Source of the DNA: Ailanthus altissimus
Lineage: Eukaryota > Streptophyta > Magnoliopsida > Sapindales > Simaroubaceae
Reading direction: 5' to 3'
DNA: 64,000 nucleotides
NCBI GenBank assembly: GCA_946807835.1
Contig: OX327683.1
Coordinates: forward strand, 19,659,001 to 19,723,000
The notes under the pieces were generated by a model. The model was not told the DNA's origin and made no database searches. It saw only the letters and a list, made by a program, of their open reading frames with translations. Position numbers and translations under genes: made by a program. Below are positions 11,864 to 24,552 of this stretch, piece by piece (the stretch's first letter is position 1; every line of letters begins with the position of its first letter).

Positions 11864-14161
11864 ACAACCTTGTTGATTACAATCTCGTTGATTACAATCT
11901 TATAGTGGTTTGTTAAATCATTATCATCACCAACTTCAACCGGTCAATCAAAATCTTTGATGGCAATGGCAATTTACTAGAATGATTTGTAATTATGACA
12001 ACAATATATTGGATCACAAATTTGGGAGGTGTGCTTGATGATGGTGGCAGTTTAATACAATGACTTGTAATCGTGATGATAATATGCTAGTTGCAAATTT
12101 GGGAGTGATGACAATAATATGAATGATTTGTAATTATAACAACAATATGTTGGGCCCAAAGTTGGAAGGTGTGTCTGCCTCTATCACAGAATTAGAATCT
12201 TCTTCTAAATTAAATTTTACCTAAGCTTTTAATAATTTTTTACAAGTGTTTTATATTAAGCATGAGAGGTTAAAATCGTTTTTGTTATTTTTTCTTTTTA
12301 GTAATCACTAATTCTCACCAATCATATGCTAGTAAAAGTTATGTGAAAGTTTAACTTAAAAAAATATCTGAATCCCTCTATTATAACCTTTTTAATTATA
12401 ATCTCATGGTGGTTTTGTCGAATAATTGGCGTTATTATTATGTCACGGGCTAGATATTTGTCATTGACTTAAAAGACTGACCTATTAGATAATGTTGTCT
12501 ACTAACTCATATATATCAAAGACCTACTTAATATTTATTCGATATGAGACGTAGCATTCTCATCCATCTAATTAAGTGAAGCCTTAGCCATTTCTAACTT
12601 AAACTCAAGGGCTAATCTAATTCATATTGCGCATTCTTATTACTCTTGAAAAACTCATTTATACCCACCCAATTAGTGGTGACCTTATAACGTATGACCA
12701 AACTCAAAGGCCAACTTGATTTGTTTTGTTCATCTATACTACTCTTGAGGGACCTGTTCTCACTTACCTAAAATTATATGACGCTTTCGTCATATTTGGC
12801 CTAAACTCAATGGCCAACCTAACTTATATTACTCATTCTACTATTCTTGAGGGATCCATTTTCACCTATCCAATTATATAACATCGTTGTCACGTATGGC
12901 CCAAACTCAAAGACCAACCTAGTTCATACTACCCATCTCCACTTATCTTCGAGGACGTATTCTCATCAACCTAATTATGTGATACTCTCATCATGTATGG
13001 CCAAAACTCAATGGTCAATCTAACGACTTATTCTCACCAACTTAATTACATAACGTCTTTATGATGTATAACCTAAACTTAAAGACTAACTTCACTTGTA
13101 TAGTCCATCCCTACTACGTTTTGCTTATATTGTCTATCCCCATAACTCTTTGTAGACTTACATCTCATGTGATAATTATGTCTGACCCAAACTCAAAGGT
13201 CAACCTAATTTGTTATTACGAATTTCAACTATTCTTAGAGGACCATTCTCACCTACCCAATTAGTGACGTCCTTGTCATGTATGGCAAACTCAATGGTCA
13301 ATTTAATTCATATTGTTCATCTCCACTACTTTTGATTCGTATTGTCCATCCCCACTATTTTTTATGCACTCCATCTCATGTGGCAATCTTTATTGGGACT
13401 TAATATATAAAATTTAAAGTCCACTTTGCTTGTATTTTCTATCTTATTACTCATATCAAAATCTCCACTAAGACAATTTTAAAAGCTCACAAATGAATAA
13501 GAATTCAGATTAACTCTAATACTACTTATTGCAAATTGAACGCTTGTCATAACAATAGAATTGACTGTTAATTATTTTAATATTTAAAACGTATATTTTC
13601 GTTTAATTTTTAATTAAATTTGTAAATTTTAAATATGAATTATTATTTTATTTAAGAATATTTTAATTTATTTTGGGTACTTTCTATAAGACACCTTACA
13701 TAATTTGTTCCTGAATAACCATCTCCTAGGCTACTCTAGTAAATTTTCTGCTTTGTACTTTCATTTTCTTTTTTTAAATACGTGATTTATTAATTAGTAA
13801 CACATATAATCAATTATATATAATTTGTCCAGAAGAATTTTAATAAAGAGGAAAGAAATTTGGATTGGTCGAGATAAAAGGTCAAAAGCTTCGCGACAAC
13901 TTTAGTATTATTGCAACATTTATGGTCATTAACATTATTAAAAGGACTAAAAAATTCAGAATGAAATTACCATAATAATTATATTATTCTCATATTAGAA
14001 AAAGACAAATAAATCATAGGTAGATTCTATTATAGTTACAGGTTAAAAACGGAAAAGAGGTGTGAGGCAGAGGCATGACGGTGGCTACTAGATCTGTTGG
14101 AGGCAGAGGATTTTGAAATAAAATCATGATGAATTATATGTTAAAAACAGACAATATATAA
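11864..14161. other. Non-coding intron 2 sequence with two repeat fields
   Basis: Holds the remaining minisatellite units (to about 12185), the ~100-base degenerate repeat field at about 12545-13440, and AT-rich sequence up to the hAT element. At 14053-14115 the sequence resembles, in inverted orientation, 57598-57660 in the spacer between the two FPGS genes (shared 'gtgaggc', 'atgacggtgg', 'ggaggcagaggat'). No gene is supported. Confidence 0.5.
12545..13440 (+). repeat. Degenerate tandem repeat, ~100-base unit (copy 1)
   Basis: The word aaactcaa(a/t)gg(c/t)caa and a downstream 'ctcttgaggga...ttctcac' recur at about 12600, 12703, 12807, 12903, 13006, 13075, 13191, 13289 and 13421. Spacing is 69 to 132 bases, mostly close to 100. 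Units are diverged and show no reading frame. The copy 2 counterpart is about 38729-39624. Confidence 0.65.
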
Positions 14162-14175
14162 TAGGGGTGGGCATA

Positions 14176-14400
14176 AAAACCGAAAACCGAACCGAACCGA
14201 GTGAACCGAACCGAACCGGACCGGTTCGGTTCGGTTTACTCTGAATCGGTTCGGTTTTTGGTTTTTAACAAATAGAAAACCGAATTCGGTTCGGTTCGGT
14301 TCACTCGGTTCGGTTCGGTTTTCGGTTTTTAACAAATAGAAAACCGAATTTTTGGTTCGGTTCTCGGTTCTTAATCAAAAAATCGAGAACCGAACCGGTT
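14176..14400. repeat. hAT subterminal CCGAAC/GGTTCG hexamer clusters (left end)
   Basis: Dense direct and inverted copies of ccgaac/ggttcg, typical of hAT subterminal transposase-binding regions. A segment containing 'tttttaacaaatagaaaaccg' repeats twice. The same hexamers fill the right end of the element at about 54855-55065. The A/T difference at 14220 versus 40404 falls here. Copy 2 equivalent: 40360-40584. Confidence 0.75.
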
Positions 14401-14499
14401 AACCAAAATTTATTTAAAAAAAAAATTTAAATGCCACGTGGCATATTTTGATTAGAGGATGTAAACTATTATAATGATCATGGTTGCACTAAATCTATT

Positions 14500-14526
14500 C
14501 TCTATAATATATAAGGGCTAAACAGT
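14500..14526 (+). promoter_or_regulatory. Candidate hAT transposase promoter (TATA-like)
   Basis: An AT stretch 'ctataatatataaggg' lies just upstream of a pyrimidine-rich leader with four ctctcgt-type repeats (about 14580-14605). This is the natural place for the transposase promoter, but it is assigned by position and base composition only. Copy 2: 40684-40710. Confidence 0.35.
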
Positions 14527-14707
14527 AAACCCTACTCTCAAATTTCAATTCTCCAAAATCCAAATTGTAAAATTTCATTCTCTCGTCTCTCGTCTCTCGT
14601 CTCTCGGCGGCTCAGCCTCTACTTCACCGGTCGCCGTCCACGACTCCACACCGGCGTCCACGTTGCTGTTTTTGTCAACCACACCGGCGACCTTCGACGA
14701 CCACGAC

Positions 14708-15460
14708 CACGCCGCCGTCCAAGCCACTGTCCACGCCGCTGTCCACGCTGCCGTCCCAGCCGCTGTCCACGCTGCCGTTCACTGCTGTGTTGTCCACGTT
14801 CGACGACCACGGTCTCACCGCTCGGGTCCGCATCCACGCCGCCGTCCCAGCCGCTGTCCACGCTGCCGTTCACTGCTGTGCTGTCCACGTTCGACGACCA
14901 CGGTTTCACCGCTCGGGTCCGCATCCACGCCGCCGTCCCAGCCGCTGTCCACGCTGTCGTTCACTGCTGTGCTGTCCACGTTCGACGACCACGGTCTCAC
15001 CGCTCGGGTCCGCATCCACGCCGCCGTCCCAGCCGCTGTCCACGCTGTCGTTCACTGCTGTGCTGTCCACGTTCGACGACCACGGTCTCACCGCTCGGGT
15101 CCCTGCCCACGCCGCCGTCCCAGCCGCTGTCCACGCTGCCGTTCACTGCTGTGCTGTCCACGTTCGACGACCACGGTCTCACCGCTCGGGTCCGCATCCA
15201 CGCCGCCGTCCCAGCCGCTGTCCACGCTGCCGTTCACTGCTGTGCTGTCCACGTTCGACGACCACGGTCTCACCACTCGGGTCCCTGTCCACGCCGCCGT
15301 CCCAGCCGCTGTCCACGCTGCCGTTCACTGCTGTGCTGTCCACGTTCGACAACCACGGTCTCACCGCTCGGGTCCGCATCCACGCCGCTGTCCACGCCGC
15401 CCTCCAAGCCGCTGTCCACGCTGCCGTTCACTGCTGTGCTGTCCACGTTCGACGACCACG
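14708..15460 (+). repeat. GC-rich 91-base tandem array, inferred leader exon of hAT transposase
   Basis: The word gtg(c/t)tgtccacgttcgac recurs at 14787, 14878, 14969, 15060, 15151, 15242 and 15333 (exact 91-base spacing), then at 15436 after a 103-base unit. The array is GC-rich in an AT-rich region and free of stops in all three forward frames. Because 91 is one more than a multiple of three, a reading frame rotates through all three registers. I found no ATG from about 14521 to 15460. A splice donor (CG|GTATTT) at 15460/15461 can pair with the acceptor (TTTAG|GAAG) before 16247, four bases ahead of the transposase ATG. I infer an untranslated leader exon, not a protein. Confidence 0.7.
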
Positions 15461-16250
15461 GTATTTACTTCATGTTAATGCGTTAAAGTTTAAACTATTA
15501 TGGATATGAATTGAATTCTTTTGCTATTGCTTTGTTTTTAATTTTACGCAATCTATATCTTGCTAATAATTGAACCGTGTCATGATTTAGCTTAGGAAGA
15601 AAAACTAAGAAACAAAATAAGTTATTGGGTGATAAAGTATAACTTCTTTTTTTCTAAGTATTTGTGGTGGTCATTTCAGTATTTTTCAGCTTATCTTGAT
15701 CAACTTAAACCTGGGTTTGATGTCTTCTTGTGTGTGAATATGTAGCTTTTATTTATCTTTATCGAATTAAACGTGGGTTTGGTTTCTATGGCTGTTTTTA
15801 CAATGTTTTTGTTTTCTTCAATGTACAATTATTAAATTTAGATCCAAATGTAGATATGAAAGTTGGTATTTTGCGTCTTGTGAGTGCTTAACTTCAGAAA
15901 GCTTCAATCTCAAGTTCTTAGTGTCATTCACACCCATCTTCAATTTTCTATTTTTTTTTTTTTACTTCTGAACCATGCTGTGCTCTGTATTGCCATCTTT
16001 TATAATTATGAAGCTTTGTGCTGAAGAAAGTGCTAAGTTGAGATAGATATATTTCTCATAAAGTTTCTTATGAAATAGATGGATGTGTTGTTTAACAGTT
16101 TAACTAATTTGTGTTGCCTTGGTACACTTTGCTTAATTTGGTGCATTGTTAGGTCAATATTTGTTAATATTGTTGTAGTTGAGTTGTAAATTTGTTAAGT
16201 GTTATGACTTATGAGTTAGTAACTTGTTTGTGTTAATTTAATTTAGGAAG

Positions 16251-17927
16251 ATGGATAAAAGGATTGAACAAGAACAAGAAAGTGTTGACAAACCCCAAAA
16301 ATCAAGTGGCCTTAAAGTTTCCGATAGTTGGTCTCATTTTGTGAAGATTGAAAATGATAGAGCCAAATGTATTTATTGTGGTAAAACTTATGCTGCTCAT
16401 TCTGTTAAGAATGGGACCTCTAATTTAAAAAAGCATTTATTAATTTGTACGAAGTATTTGGCCACCATCATAGATGAGAGTCAAGGGGTATTAAGTCAAA
16501 ATCCAATTGCTAAAGGTTGTGCTAGTAATGTCATGTCTGTTACATATAATAAGGAGGATTGTAGGAAAGCTTGTGCCAAAATGGTGATTCTAGATGAGCT
16601 GTCATTTAGTTTTATTGAGGGTAGAGGATTTCGCTATTTCTGCCATGTTGTGTGTCCAAGGTTCGATCCCCCATCTAGAAGAACCCTAGTTAGAGATATA
16701 TATCAGTTGTACCTCGATGAAAAGATTTTGTTGAAGAATATTTTTTCTGCAAATAAGGTGAGGGTGTGTATTACTACTGATACTTGGACTTCTATACAAA
16801 ATATAAACTACATGGTAGTAACTGCTCATTGGATTGATGCGGATTGGGAGTTACAAAAAAGAATTCTAAATTTCTCTCAAATCACAAATCATAAGGGAGA
16901 AGCAATTGGAAAATATATTGAGAATGTGTTACGTGAATGGGGCATCCAAAGGGTATTCACAATTACTGTGGATAATGCTAGTGCTAATGATGTGGCAATT
17001 AGCTACATGAGGAGGAGATTAAAGAGTTGGGAAGTTGATGGGACATTTTTGGATGGGAAATATCTACATTTGCGGTGTGCTGCTCATATTATTAATTTGA
17101 TTGTTGGTGAAGGATTGAAAGAAATAAGTGATTCAATTGCTAGTATTCGAAATGCAGTCCGATATGTTAGATCATCTCCCATGAGATTAGAAAAATTTAG
17201 AAAGTGTGTTGAACATGAAAATATTCAAGGGAAAGGGCTTGTGGTTATGGATGTCCCTACTAGGTGGAACTCCACCTACTTGATGTTGAGTAGTGCTTTG
17301 AAATTTCAAATTGCATTCGAGCGTTTAGAAGAGGAAGATGGACACTATTGCAACTACTTCAACAATGGTGATGATGGGAAGGGTAAAGCGGGGCCTCCCA
17401 AATCTGAAGATTGGGAAAATGCTCAAGTCTTTGTTGAATTTTTGAAGACATTTTATGATGCAACTTTGAAATGTAGTGCCTCTTTGACGCCTACATCTCA
17501 TTTGTATTTTAGTCAGGTTAGTAAAAATTTGTTTCTTTTTCAGTCACAAATAAATTAATTAAATGTTGAATATATATGTGTTTTAGACTTTTATAATTTG
17601 TATTTTTTTTTAGGTAAGCAAGATTCAATTCCAACTTACAGGATTGAGTGAGGAAGGTGATGATGATAATTTGTTAAAGAGAATGGCCATTAACATGAAA
17701 ACAAAGTTTGATAAATACTGGGGTTCGTTGGATACTATGAATAAATTGTTGATTATTGCTGTTGTTCTTGATCCCCGATACAAGATGGAGTATGTAAGTT
17801 TTTGTTATGGAAACTTGTATGCGCCAAATCTAGTTAAGAGTATGCAAGAAGGGATTAAGGAGTTGTTGTTCTCCATGTATGATTTTTATCGTGCCCAATA
17901 TTGCATTTTATCTGTTAATGTTCCTTT
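16251..17927 (+). pseudogene. hAT transposase, BED/DDE part, C-terminus lost (copy 1)
   Basis: Exon 16251-17516 (422 codons) and the start of the next exon, 17614-17927, broken by a Copia LTR. Residues 25-70 form a BED zinc finger (C40, C43, H62, C66). The catalytic domain shows TTDTWTS (D177), TVDNASAND (D241), the CAAH pair (C276, H279) and TRWNSTYLML near 338-346, as in RICESLEEPER/DAYSLEEPER-type hAT proteins. Intron 17517-17613 has GT-AG borders and keeps the frame. The hATC domain is absent here because the duplication ends at 22697, so this copy cannot make a complete transposase. Confidence 0.9.
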
Positions 17928-20104
17928 TGTTGGGTTTGTGTTTGGGCGAATTTACTTAGGGTTCTTGCATGTGGGTTGTGTTCATCATACAAACAATATA
18001 CATATCTCATACATACATGTGCACAGCGGAAGATTACATATAATGAACACAGAAAATAACATTTGATTAATCTGAAATTCGAGATTGAGAAATATCACCA
18101 ATGAAGCCTTTGGATTAATTTTCTTGAAGTCCACCATGAAATGAATCTTTGATCAATTCTAGCAATCAACAAGGGTGGGTTTGATTGTCTAGAATGGCAG
18201 CATCTTAATCCAGCATTTGTGTTTAACTCTTAAACATTTTACAAAGTTAAACCATTTAACTTAATTAAATTTGTTTTTCCTTTTATTCAACTCTTGAATA
18301 AATAAAACAAATCTTGTTTTTAGTTATTACATTTAGTAACCATTAATTCAATTTGTTTTGTTGTTCTAACACTTAAAACACAAAACAAACAATTTCAATT
18401 TCTCAAATTGAATTGGCTCCCAAAATGCAAAACCTAAAAGACTAAATCAATTTTCATTTTCAATTTCATTTCACTTTATATACAAATGAATTAATTCCAA
18501 ACTAATTTGAATTTCATTTGCATTTCATTTGGCTTAACCTAACCTTAGTTAACATTTAACCTTAGTTAGATTATTTTAACTTAACCTTTAAGTTAATAAA
18601 TATTTAATTAATTTAACCATAGTTAACTAACTTAACCATGGTTAGGTTAACCTTTACTTAACCTTTAAGTAAGGTTAACTTAACTTAACCACTTGGTTAA
18701 CTTTTAACCTTAGTTATGTTAAATTAATTTATTTAACAATTAAATAAATAAATATTTATTTTAATTATTTAACAATTAAATAATCATAAAGTGAAATTAC
18801 TATTATATCCTTACTCGGTTACCAAGTTAACCTAAAGTGGGTCCCACCAATTTAACCACTTACTTTAGTTAACGTAACCTTAGTAATTGCTGAATTATAC
18901 TGTATTGAACAATTCAATACGGTACACTGCCCAAGTGCTCAAAGAGTACATTTCATATTGGGACTCTCTAGGTCTACACCCGATTTGTCAAATGGAACAG
19001 TTCCATTAATCCATAATCGATGCCCCACGCACACGTTACGAATATTACAAATCAGCGTGTCAGACCATACAAGTTGAGGTCATAACGTATACGTATAATC
19101 CTTCCATCATTTATATCCTAGATGTGCGGGGATATAGATCAGCACCGTCAAATCCCCATTTGCTCATCCATAAACTTACCTCCAGATTCGTATCTCGATA
19201 AACAATATACGCAAACACTTTTGCTATATTGTTTAACCCTGTGGGAAACTCTTTTCCCGGGTTTATGCTTGTGGCCACAAGACTTTATGAAATACAATCT
19301 CGGAGCATCGGATATACAACTTACCTACGTAAGCTGACGGATCCCTTATCTACGCACACCGGACTCCATGAGCATCGGACCATACCCAGCGACACATAGC
19401 GGTCAGACCATGAAAGGTCTCTGACATATGTGGAACCAAAGCATGATGGATCACTCACAAGACCACCGTGGCGCTCAGGTCAAAGGACCACGAATACTAC
19501 TCAACTCGAGAGGACCTTCCTTTGACGGTGTCATAGGATATCTATTGGGGTCCTCATAAGTCTATTCAGTATCCAGTCCTGACTGGATACCCGCATGCCT
19601 ATACAAGCTCTAAGCTCATGGTCAGCTAAGAACAACCATCTGAACCAGTCAGATATAGACATACACTAATCTATATAAAGTGAATCACTGATAGACCCGC
19701 ATTAGTGATTATAGATCAGGAACATTATGTTTGAGACATACTTACATAATGATATTTCTTAACTCCTATTGCAACTATATCATTACAAGTATACTCTCAG
19801 GTCTTTGTCCCATTATAGACAAGGTTCTAACTCTTTAGACCTCGCTGACTCTTATAACCTGCTAACTCTTAACAGTGCTAACTTTTAGCATTTATAACTC
19901 TCAGCTTTGCTAACTATTAGTTCTGATCTAAACTCCTTTAGACCAGATCTGAACTCTTTCAGATCAAACAATGTCTGTAATGTTACAAGCATTATACCAT
20001 ATTAATATGATATTAACAATCTTTATTCGAAATGTTTATTGTATAAATATTAACAATTAATATTCATACAATATTGGAATGGCACGTGAGCACCAGCTCC
20101 AACA
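17928..20104 (-). repeat. 3' LTR of nested Copia element (copy 1)
   Basis: 2177 bases, with TGTTGG and CCAACA at the two ends on the element strand. It matches the LTRs at 44112-46288 and 51439-53615. On its inner side (20105-20114) lies a short purine tract on the minus strand, the presumed polypurine tract. The insert lies in a transposase codon after target bases CCTTT (17923-17927). Confidence 0.9.
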
Positions 20105-21404
20105 AACTCCCACTTGCTACAGTGCCATACGTACTGGTATCTCATACCAATACACTCCACGTGTTTCTCAAACACTATAGGAGTTTAGGCTTAGGGGGGT
20201 TCGCTACATCTAAGGATTGTTCCCTAGATTTTTATTACAACTCTTGTTGCCAAGAACTCTCTAATTATGTGATTTTCAGAGTTCACATGATTAGAATACT
20301 GGTGTGCCTGATGGCTTCTCGGCTCGAGCAATTACCGTTATTTTGCAATATAGTGGGATAGGATCCACTGAGCTTGGAACTATTCAAAGCTCTGCAATTA
20401 ATTTTGAATATCCATTGTACTTTCTTTGCTGACTTCTCAAGCCGCAACATATTCTACCTCCAAGGCAGAATTACCTGTGGACATTTACTAACACACATTT
20501 AACTAGCTCCGGTACTGATAAAGAGAAACACATAACTAGATGTAGACTTTCTACCATTCAGTTCAGACGTAAGTCTGAATGTGTATCCCTTCTTTTGTAA
20601 GAAACTTTCTTCATATTTTATAAACTTATCCTATATACTTCTCAAGTATATATTGATATGTTTCACAACCATTTAATGGTCATGATCTAGATTTAACAGA
20701 TACCAGCTTGTAACACTTACAACCATCTAAATCCAGATTTCGTACATTAGACGGTATGCATTAATCTATTTCTAGCTAATGCATCTGAGATGTTAGACAC
20801 TCTAACTCTCTCATCTTCTTCCCGAGGACACTTCCTCTAAGAAAGATGAATGCCACTTCTAAAAGGGACTTTAACTGTCTTACAGTCAATGAAGTTGTAC
20901 CTTTTCGTGGACTTATTCTATATACGAAGTTTGAGAGAGTCTTATTAGCTTCCTAGCTATATCTCCATAAAGCTTTATACCTAGTATATAGGAAGTCTCT
21001 CTCAAATCTTTTATGAAGAAGTTCTTTACACAGATAACACTTATCTGATTTACTTGCTATACTCCAATCATCGTTTCCAATATTGAGTATATACTTTCCA
21101 CTTTAGAGAACTAAAAAGATAATTATACTCCCACTGCCCTTTCTGAACACACACGCTTCCTCTTTATTCTGATAAAACCAGACTTTCTGATTTCATCATA
21201 TAAACAAAGATTCCACCTTTGGAAAAATCTACTTAAGTCCATAAATGGACTTCCTCAGTTTGCACATTATACTAGAAGTTAGGCTTGGATGCAAAACCAT
21301 CAAGTTGTTCTCTGCATATCTCTTGTTGGAGATATACTTCCCAGAACACCTTATTTACATTTATAAGCCAGTCCTCATTATCATAATATGCAGCAATAGC
21401 CAAC

Positions 21405-22160
21405 ATAATCCAAATTGACTTTAGTATGGTTACTGATGAAAAAGGTTTCCTCATTATTGATCCTAGATCTCTGAGTGTAACCTTTCAACATTAGTCAGGC
21501 CATGAAGGACCATTCCTTCAGATAGGGCCCACACTGCTTCCGCTGCGTAAACTGATTTACTGCTGATAGAAACAATTTCTACAGGAAGCTCAACTAAGTC
21601 CTAGACTTAATTGTCATACTTAGAGTCAAATTCGAATTTTATGGTATCTTGTCATCAATAAAATCTAAATTGACTTTAGCATGGTTACTGATGAAAAAGG
21701 TTTCCTCATTATTGATCCTAGATCTCTGAGTGTAACCTTTTAACATCTATCAGGCCTTGAAGGACTATTCCTTCAGATAAGGCCCATACTGCTTCCGCTA
21801 CGTAAACTGATTTACTGTTGATAGAAACAATTTCTACAGGAAGCACAACTAAGTCCTAGACTTAATTGTCATACTTAGAGTCAAATTCAAATTTTATGGT
21901 ATCTTATCATCAACAAAATCTAAATTGACTTTGGCATGGTTACTGATGAAAAAGGTTTCCTCATTATTGATCATAGATCTCTGAGTGTAACCTTTCAACA
22001 TCAATTAGGCCATGAAGGACCATTCCTTCAGATAGGGCCCACACTGCTTCCGCTGCGTAAACTGATTTACTGCAAATAGAAACAGTTTCTACAGGAAGCA
22101 CAACTAAGTCCTAGACTTAATTGTCATGCGTTGAGTCAATTTCAAATTTTATGATATCTT
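21405..22160 (-). repeat. Three tandem copies of a 255-base unit in the RT region (copy 1)
   Basis: The word aaaggtttcctcattattga recurs at 21441, 21696 and 21951, exact 255-base spacing. Units differ by scattered substitutions, so the triplication is not brand new. 255 is 85 codons, so the repeats keep frame with one another, although stops are present. The array lies next to a relic of Copia reverse transcriptase (SIWIMLAIAAYYDNEDWLI..., minus strand, 21272-21454). Copy 2: 47589-48344. Confidence 0.8.
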
Positions 22161-22453
22161 TTTATTTTCCCGAATCGATGTCAAACATCGTCTCTCCATA
22201 AGTTAAAGGATCCATTTCTTCAACTAAGAAAATATCAAGGGTACATTCAAGTATCAAACATACCTAAATGATGGCCTTGATATCCTTTTCAACTTATGAA
22301 CTTAGTGTGTTAAAGGTATTTCACTTAATTAAAATTAAAACTCCATCGTTGGTTCATCTAATTTTTGGATTGACTTCATCAAGTTCAATCTTTCTATAAT
22401 CTCCACAATCCATGAGAAACTCTTTCTCTAGGAATGTGACATTATGAGAAACG

Positions 22454-22743
22454 AACATATTTCGTTCATCTGTATTATAGAAGTGGTATCCCATTATACA
22501 CTTGAGATACTAAATGAACCAATACTTGTACCGTTAGATACAAGTTTATTCTGTTGCATAATTCTTATGAAAACAGAATAACACCAAGTCTTAACATACT
22601 TAAGACTCGTTTCCCTATTTAGTCTATATCTCATATAAAGTAGTAGGAACGATTATGGAATTATTTAATAAGTAAGTTGCAGATGTTAAAGTATAACTCT
22701 CAACATATTTCGTTCATCTGTATTATAGAAGTGGTATCCCATT
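22454..22743. repeat. 42-base direct repeat beside the duplication breakpoint
   Basis: Bases 22454-22495 recur exactly at 22702-22743, 248 bases downstream, just right of the breakpoint at 22697. On the minus strand the segment encodes part of the Copia integrase C-terminus (GYHFYNTDERNMF in the first copy). It is separated from the end of the shared segment by only four bases (tctc). Copy 2 has only the first occurrence, at 48638-48679. Confidence 0.85.
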
Positions 22744-24552
22744 TAGAGTCCCCGGTAAGGTGTATTGAGAAACGATGCCACATTCTTGCAAATATCTCCC
22801 AAAATGGTCTGGACGTTGTTCACCTAATCCGTCATATCTGCCATAGAACTCACCACCATGGTCAAATTTAACGGCTTTAATTTTCTTGCTAAGCTGATTT
22901 TCAACTTCAGCTTTATAGGCTTTGAAAACTTCCAATGATTGAGACTTCTCATGAATCAAGTATAGATACTCATAACGAGAACAATCGTCTATGAAAGTAA
23001 TAAAATATTGCTAGCCATTCTAGGAAGCTGTAGGGAATAGACCACAAATATCAGTATGAATTAATTCCAAGACATTTGAACTCTTGTTGGCACCAACTTT
23101 TCTAATATTTGTTTTTTTTCCCTTAATGCATTCAATACATATTTTAAAATCTTAAAAATCAAGGAAATTTAGAATTCTTTCTGACATAAGCATTTGAATT
23201 CTTTGTTTAAAAATGTGTCCTAAATGCTTATACCATAACATATAAGAATTCTCATTAATTAATTTGCGCTTTATACCATAATTGCTTACGTGTAAGGTTT
23301 CATTAATTTGTGAGGCATGAAAATCCAATTGATATAAATTATCAACTAAAGAACCAGTACCAATATTTGAATTCTGAAAGAGACTAAACTTTTTATTTCT
23401 GAAAGAATAAGAGTAACTGAATTTTTCTAAATAAGAAATAGAAACTAAATTCCATCTAAATGACGGTATATAAAAAGTCTCATGCAAATCCAAATAAAAA
23501 CCAGATTCTAATTGTAATCTAAAAAATCTAATTGCCTCAACAGGAGCCTTGTTACCATCACCCACATAGATGAATCTTTTAGTATCAATTAGCGGTCGGC
23601 TCCTTAGACAACCCTGTATAGTCACACTTATGTGAGTAGTTGCACATGTATCTATCCACCAAGTGTGACTTGGAACTAAAGCCAAATTAACTTCTGAACA
23701 AACAAAGTTGAGAAGTTTATCCTTTTTGTCGAGCCATTTTGCATATTTGGAACAATCCTTCTTCACATGTCCAACTTTCTTGCAAAAGTAACAAGAGATT
23801 TCAGTATTCTATTTCTTTTGTACCTTAGGCTGTGAAGTTCTAATGTCTGCAGCTCTTTTTCCTTTATTATTCCATTTTCTTTTCTTGTTGGCAGTATTGT
23901 CATTGAAAAGAGTTGTTAAATGAGCACTCTCTATCTTTTCTTGTTTCAATCTTTCTTCCTCTTACACACATTGAACAATGAGCTCATTAAGAGTCTATTT
24001 CTCTTTTTGAGGATTATAACTAATCTTAAAAGGACTATATTGTATAAGAAGAGAGATTAAGACCAGGTGCACGAGAATGTCATCAGACAATTCTAACTTT
24101 AGTGCCCTTAATCTTGTAACAAGATTAGACATTTCCATAATGTACTCCCTTGTATTTTCTTTGCCTTTATACCGCATTGAAACAAGCTTAGACAAAATGG
24201 TGCTTGTTTCAACCTTTTCATTATCAGTGAATCGGTTTACTATTTGGCATAGGAAATTTTTAGCATTTTCTTCCTCAGGCACTGCGCCCCTGGTAGTATC
24301 TGGAATAGAGTGCTTCATGAACATCGAACTCATACGGTTAGAATGCTCTCATTTTTCATAAAGTACCCTTTGTTCAGTAGTACTTCTATCAGTAGGGGCG
24401 GGAGGTTCTTCCATCCGGATTGCATAGTTTAAATCCATACACCCTAGTGCAATGGTAATGTGCTCCTTCCATTTCCTAAAGTTAGTGCCATTAAGCACTA
24501 GAACGTTGTTCAAGTTGACAGATATAGAAGAAGCATTTACTGTATAGAACAA
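22702..24552 (-). mobile_element. Decayed Copia gag-protease-integrase fragment
   Basis: Read on the minus strand from 24552 to 22702. Gag start (NVLVLNGTNFRKWKEHI) 24349-24552; UBN2-type gag 23995-24333; zinc knuckle CYFCKKVGHVKKDC about 23758-23799, with an in-frame stop just before it; protease WWIDTCATTHIS near 23640-23670, where the usual DTG catalytic triplet reads DTC; gag pre-integrase (LWYKHLGHIFKQRIQ) near 23190-23235; integrase core piece 22723-22959 (KAVKFDHGGEFYGRYDG). The integrase is cut after 'PGTLNG' and runs straight into the 42-base repeat. Order and orientation continue those of the partial element to its left, so the pair reads as a chimeric Copia. Stops and frameshifts make it non-functional. 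Confidence 0.85.

Larger units (their letters stand above)
8533..12185 (+). repeat. Diverged ~80-90 base minisatellite split by a Copia insertion
   Basis: One unit lies at about 8533-8660. About three further units lie at about 11950-12035, 12040-12110 and 12115-12185, each with versions of 'tgatttgtaattatgacaat' and 'gcaaatttgggaggtgtg'. The intervening 8663-11863 is the old Copia element. The copy 2 counterpart is about 34717-38369. Confidence 0.6.
1..22697. repeat. Copy 1 of a ~26 kb tandem segmental duplication
   Basis: Bases 1-22697 recur at 26184-48881 in the same orientation. The offset is 26183 up to about base 1820 and 26184 after it, owing to one extra base in a TA run. I noticed only two substitutions: A/T at 14220 versus 40404 and C/T at 15978 versus 42162. 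Because the window starts inside the repeat, the true left boundary is not visible. Homology ends at 22697/48881; after that copy 1 runs into a decayed Copia fragment, while copy 2 continues through the nested Copia element. The near-identity points to a very recent duplication, or to an assembly problem that only read depth or spanning reads could exclude. Confidence 0.95.
14162..22697 (+). mobile_element. hAT DNA transposon, left part only (copy 1)
   Basis: Begins with the terminal inverted repeat TAGGGGTGGGCA at 14162-14173, preceded by ATATATAA (14154-14161), the target duplication found at both ends of the full copy. It carries subterminal CCGAAC/GGTTCG repeats, the GC-rich 91-base array and transposase exons, then the nested Copia LTR from 17928. 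It is cut at 22697 by the duplication breakpoint, so the right end and the transposase C-terminus are missing. Confidence 0.9.
17928..22697 (-). mobile_element. Nested Copia element, 3' part only (copy 1)
   Basis: A complete 3' LTR (17928-20104) followed, in minus orientation, by decayed RNase H, reverse transcriptase and integrase C-terminal sequence up to 22697, where the segmental duplication ends. No 5' LTR or primer site belongs to this copy. The details are given for the complete element at 44112-53615. Confidence 0.85.
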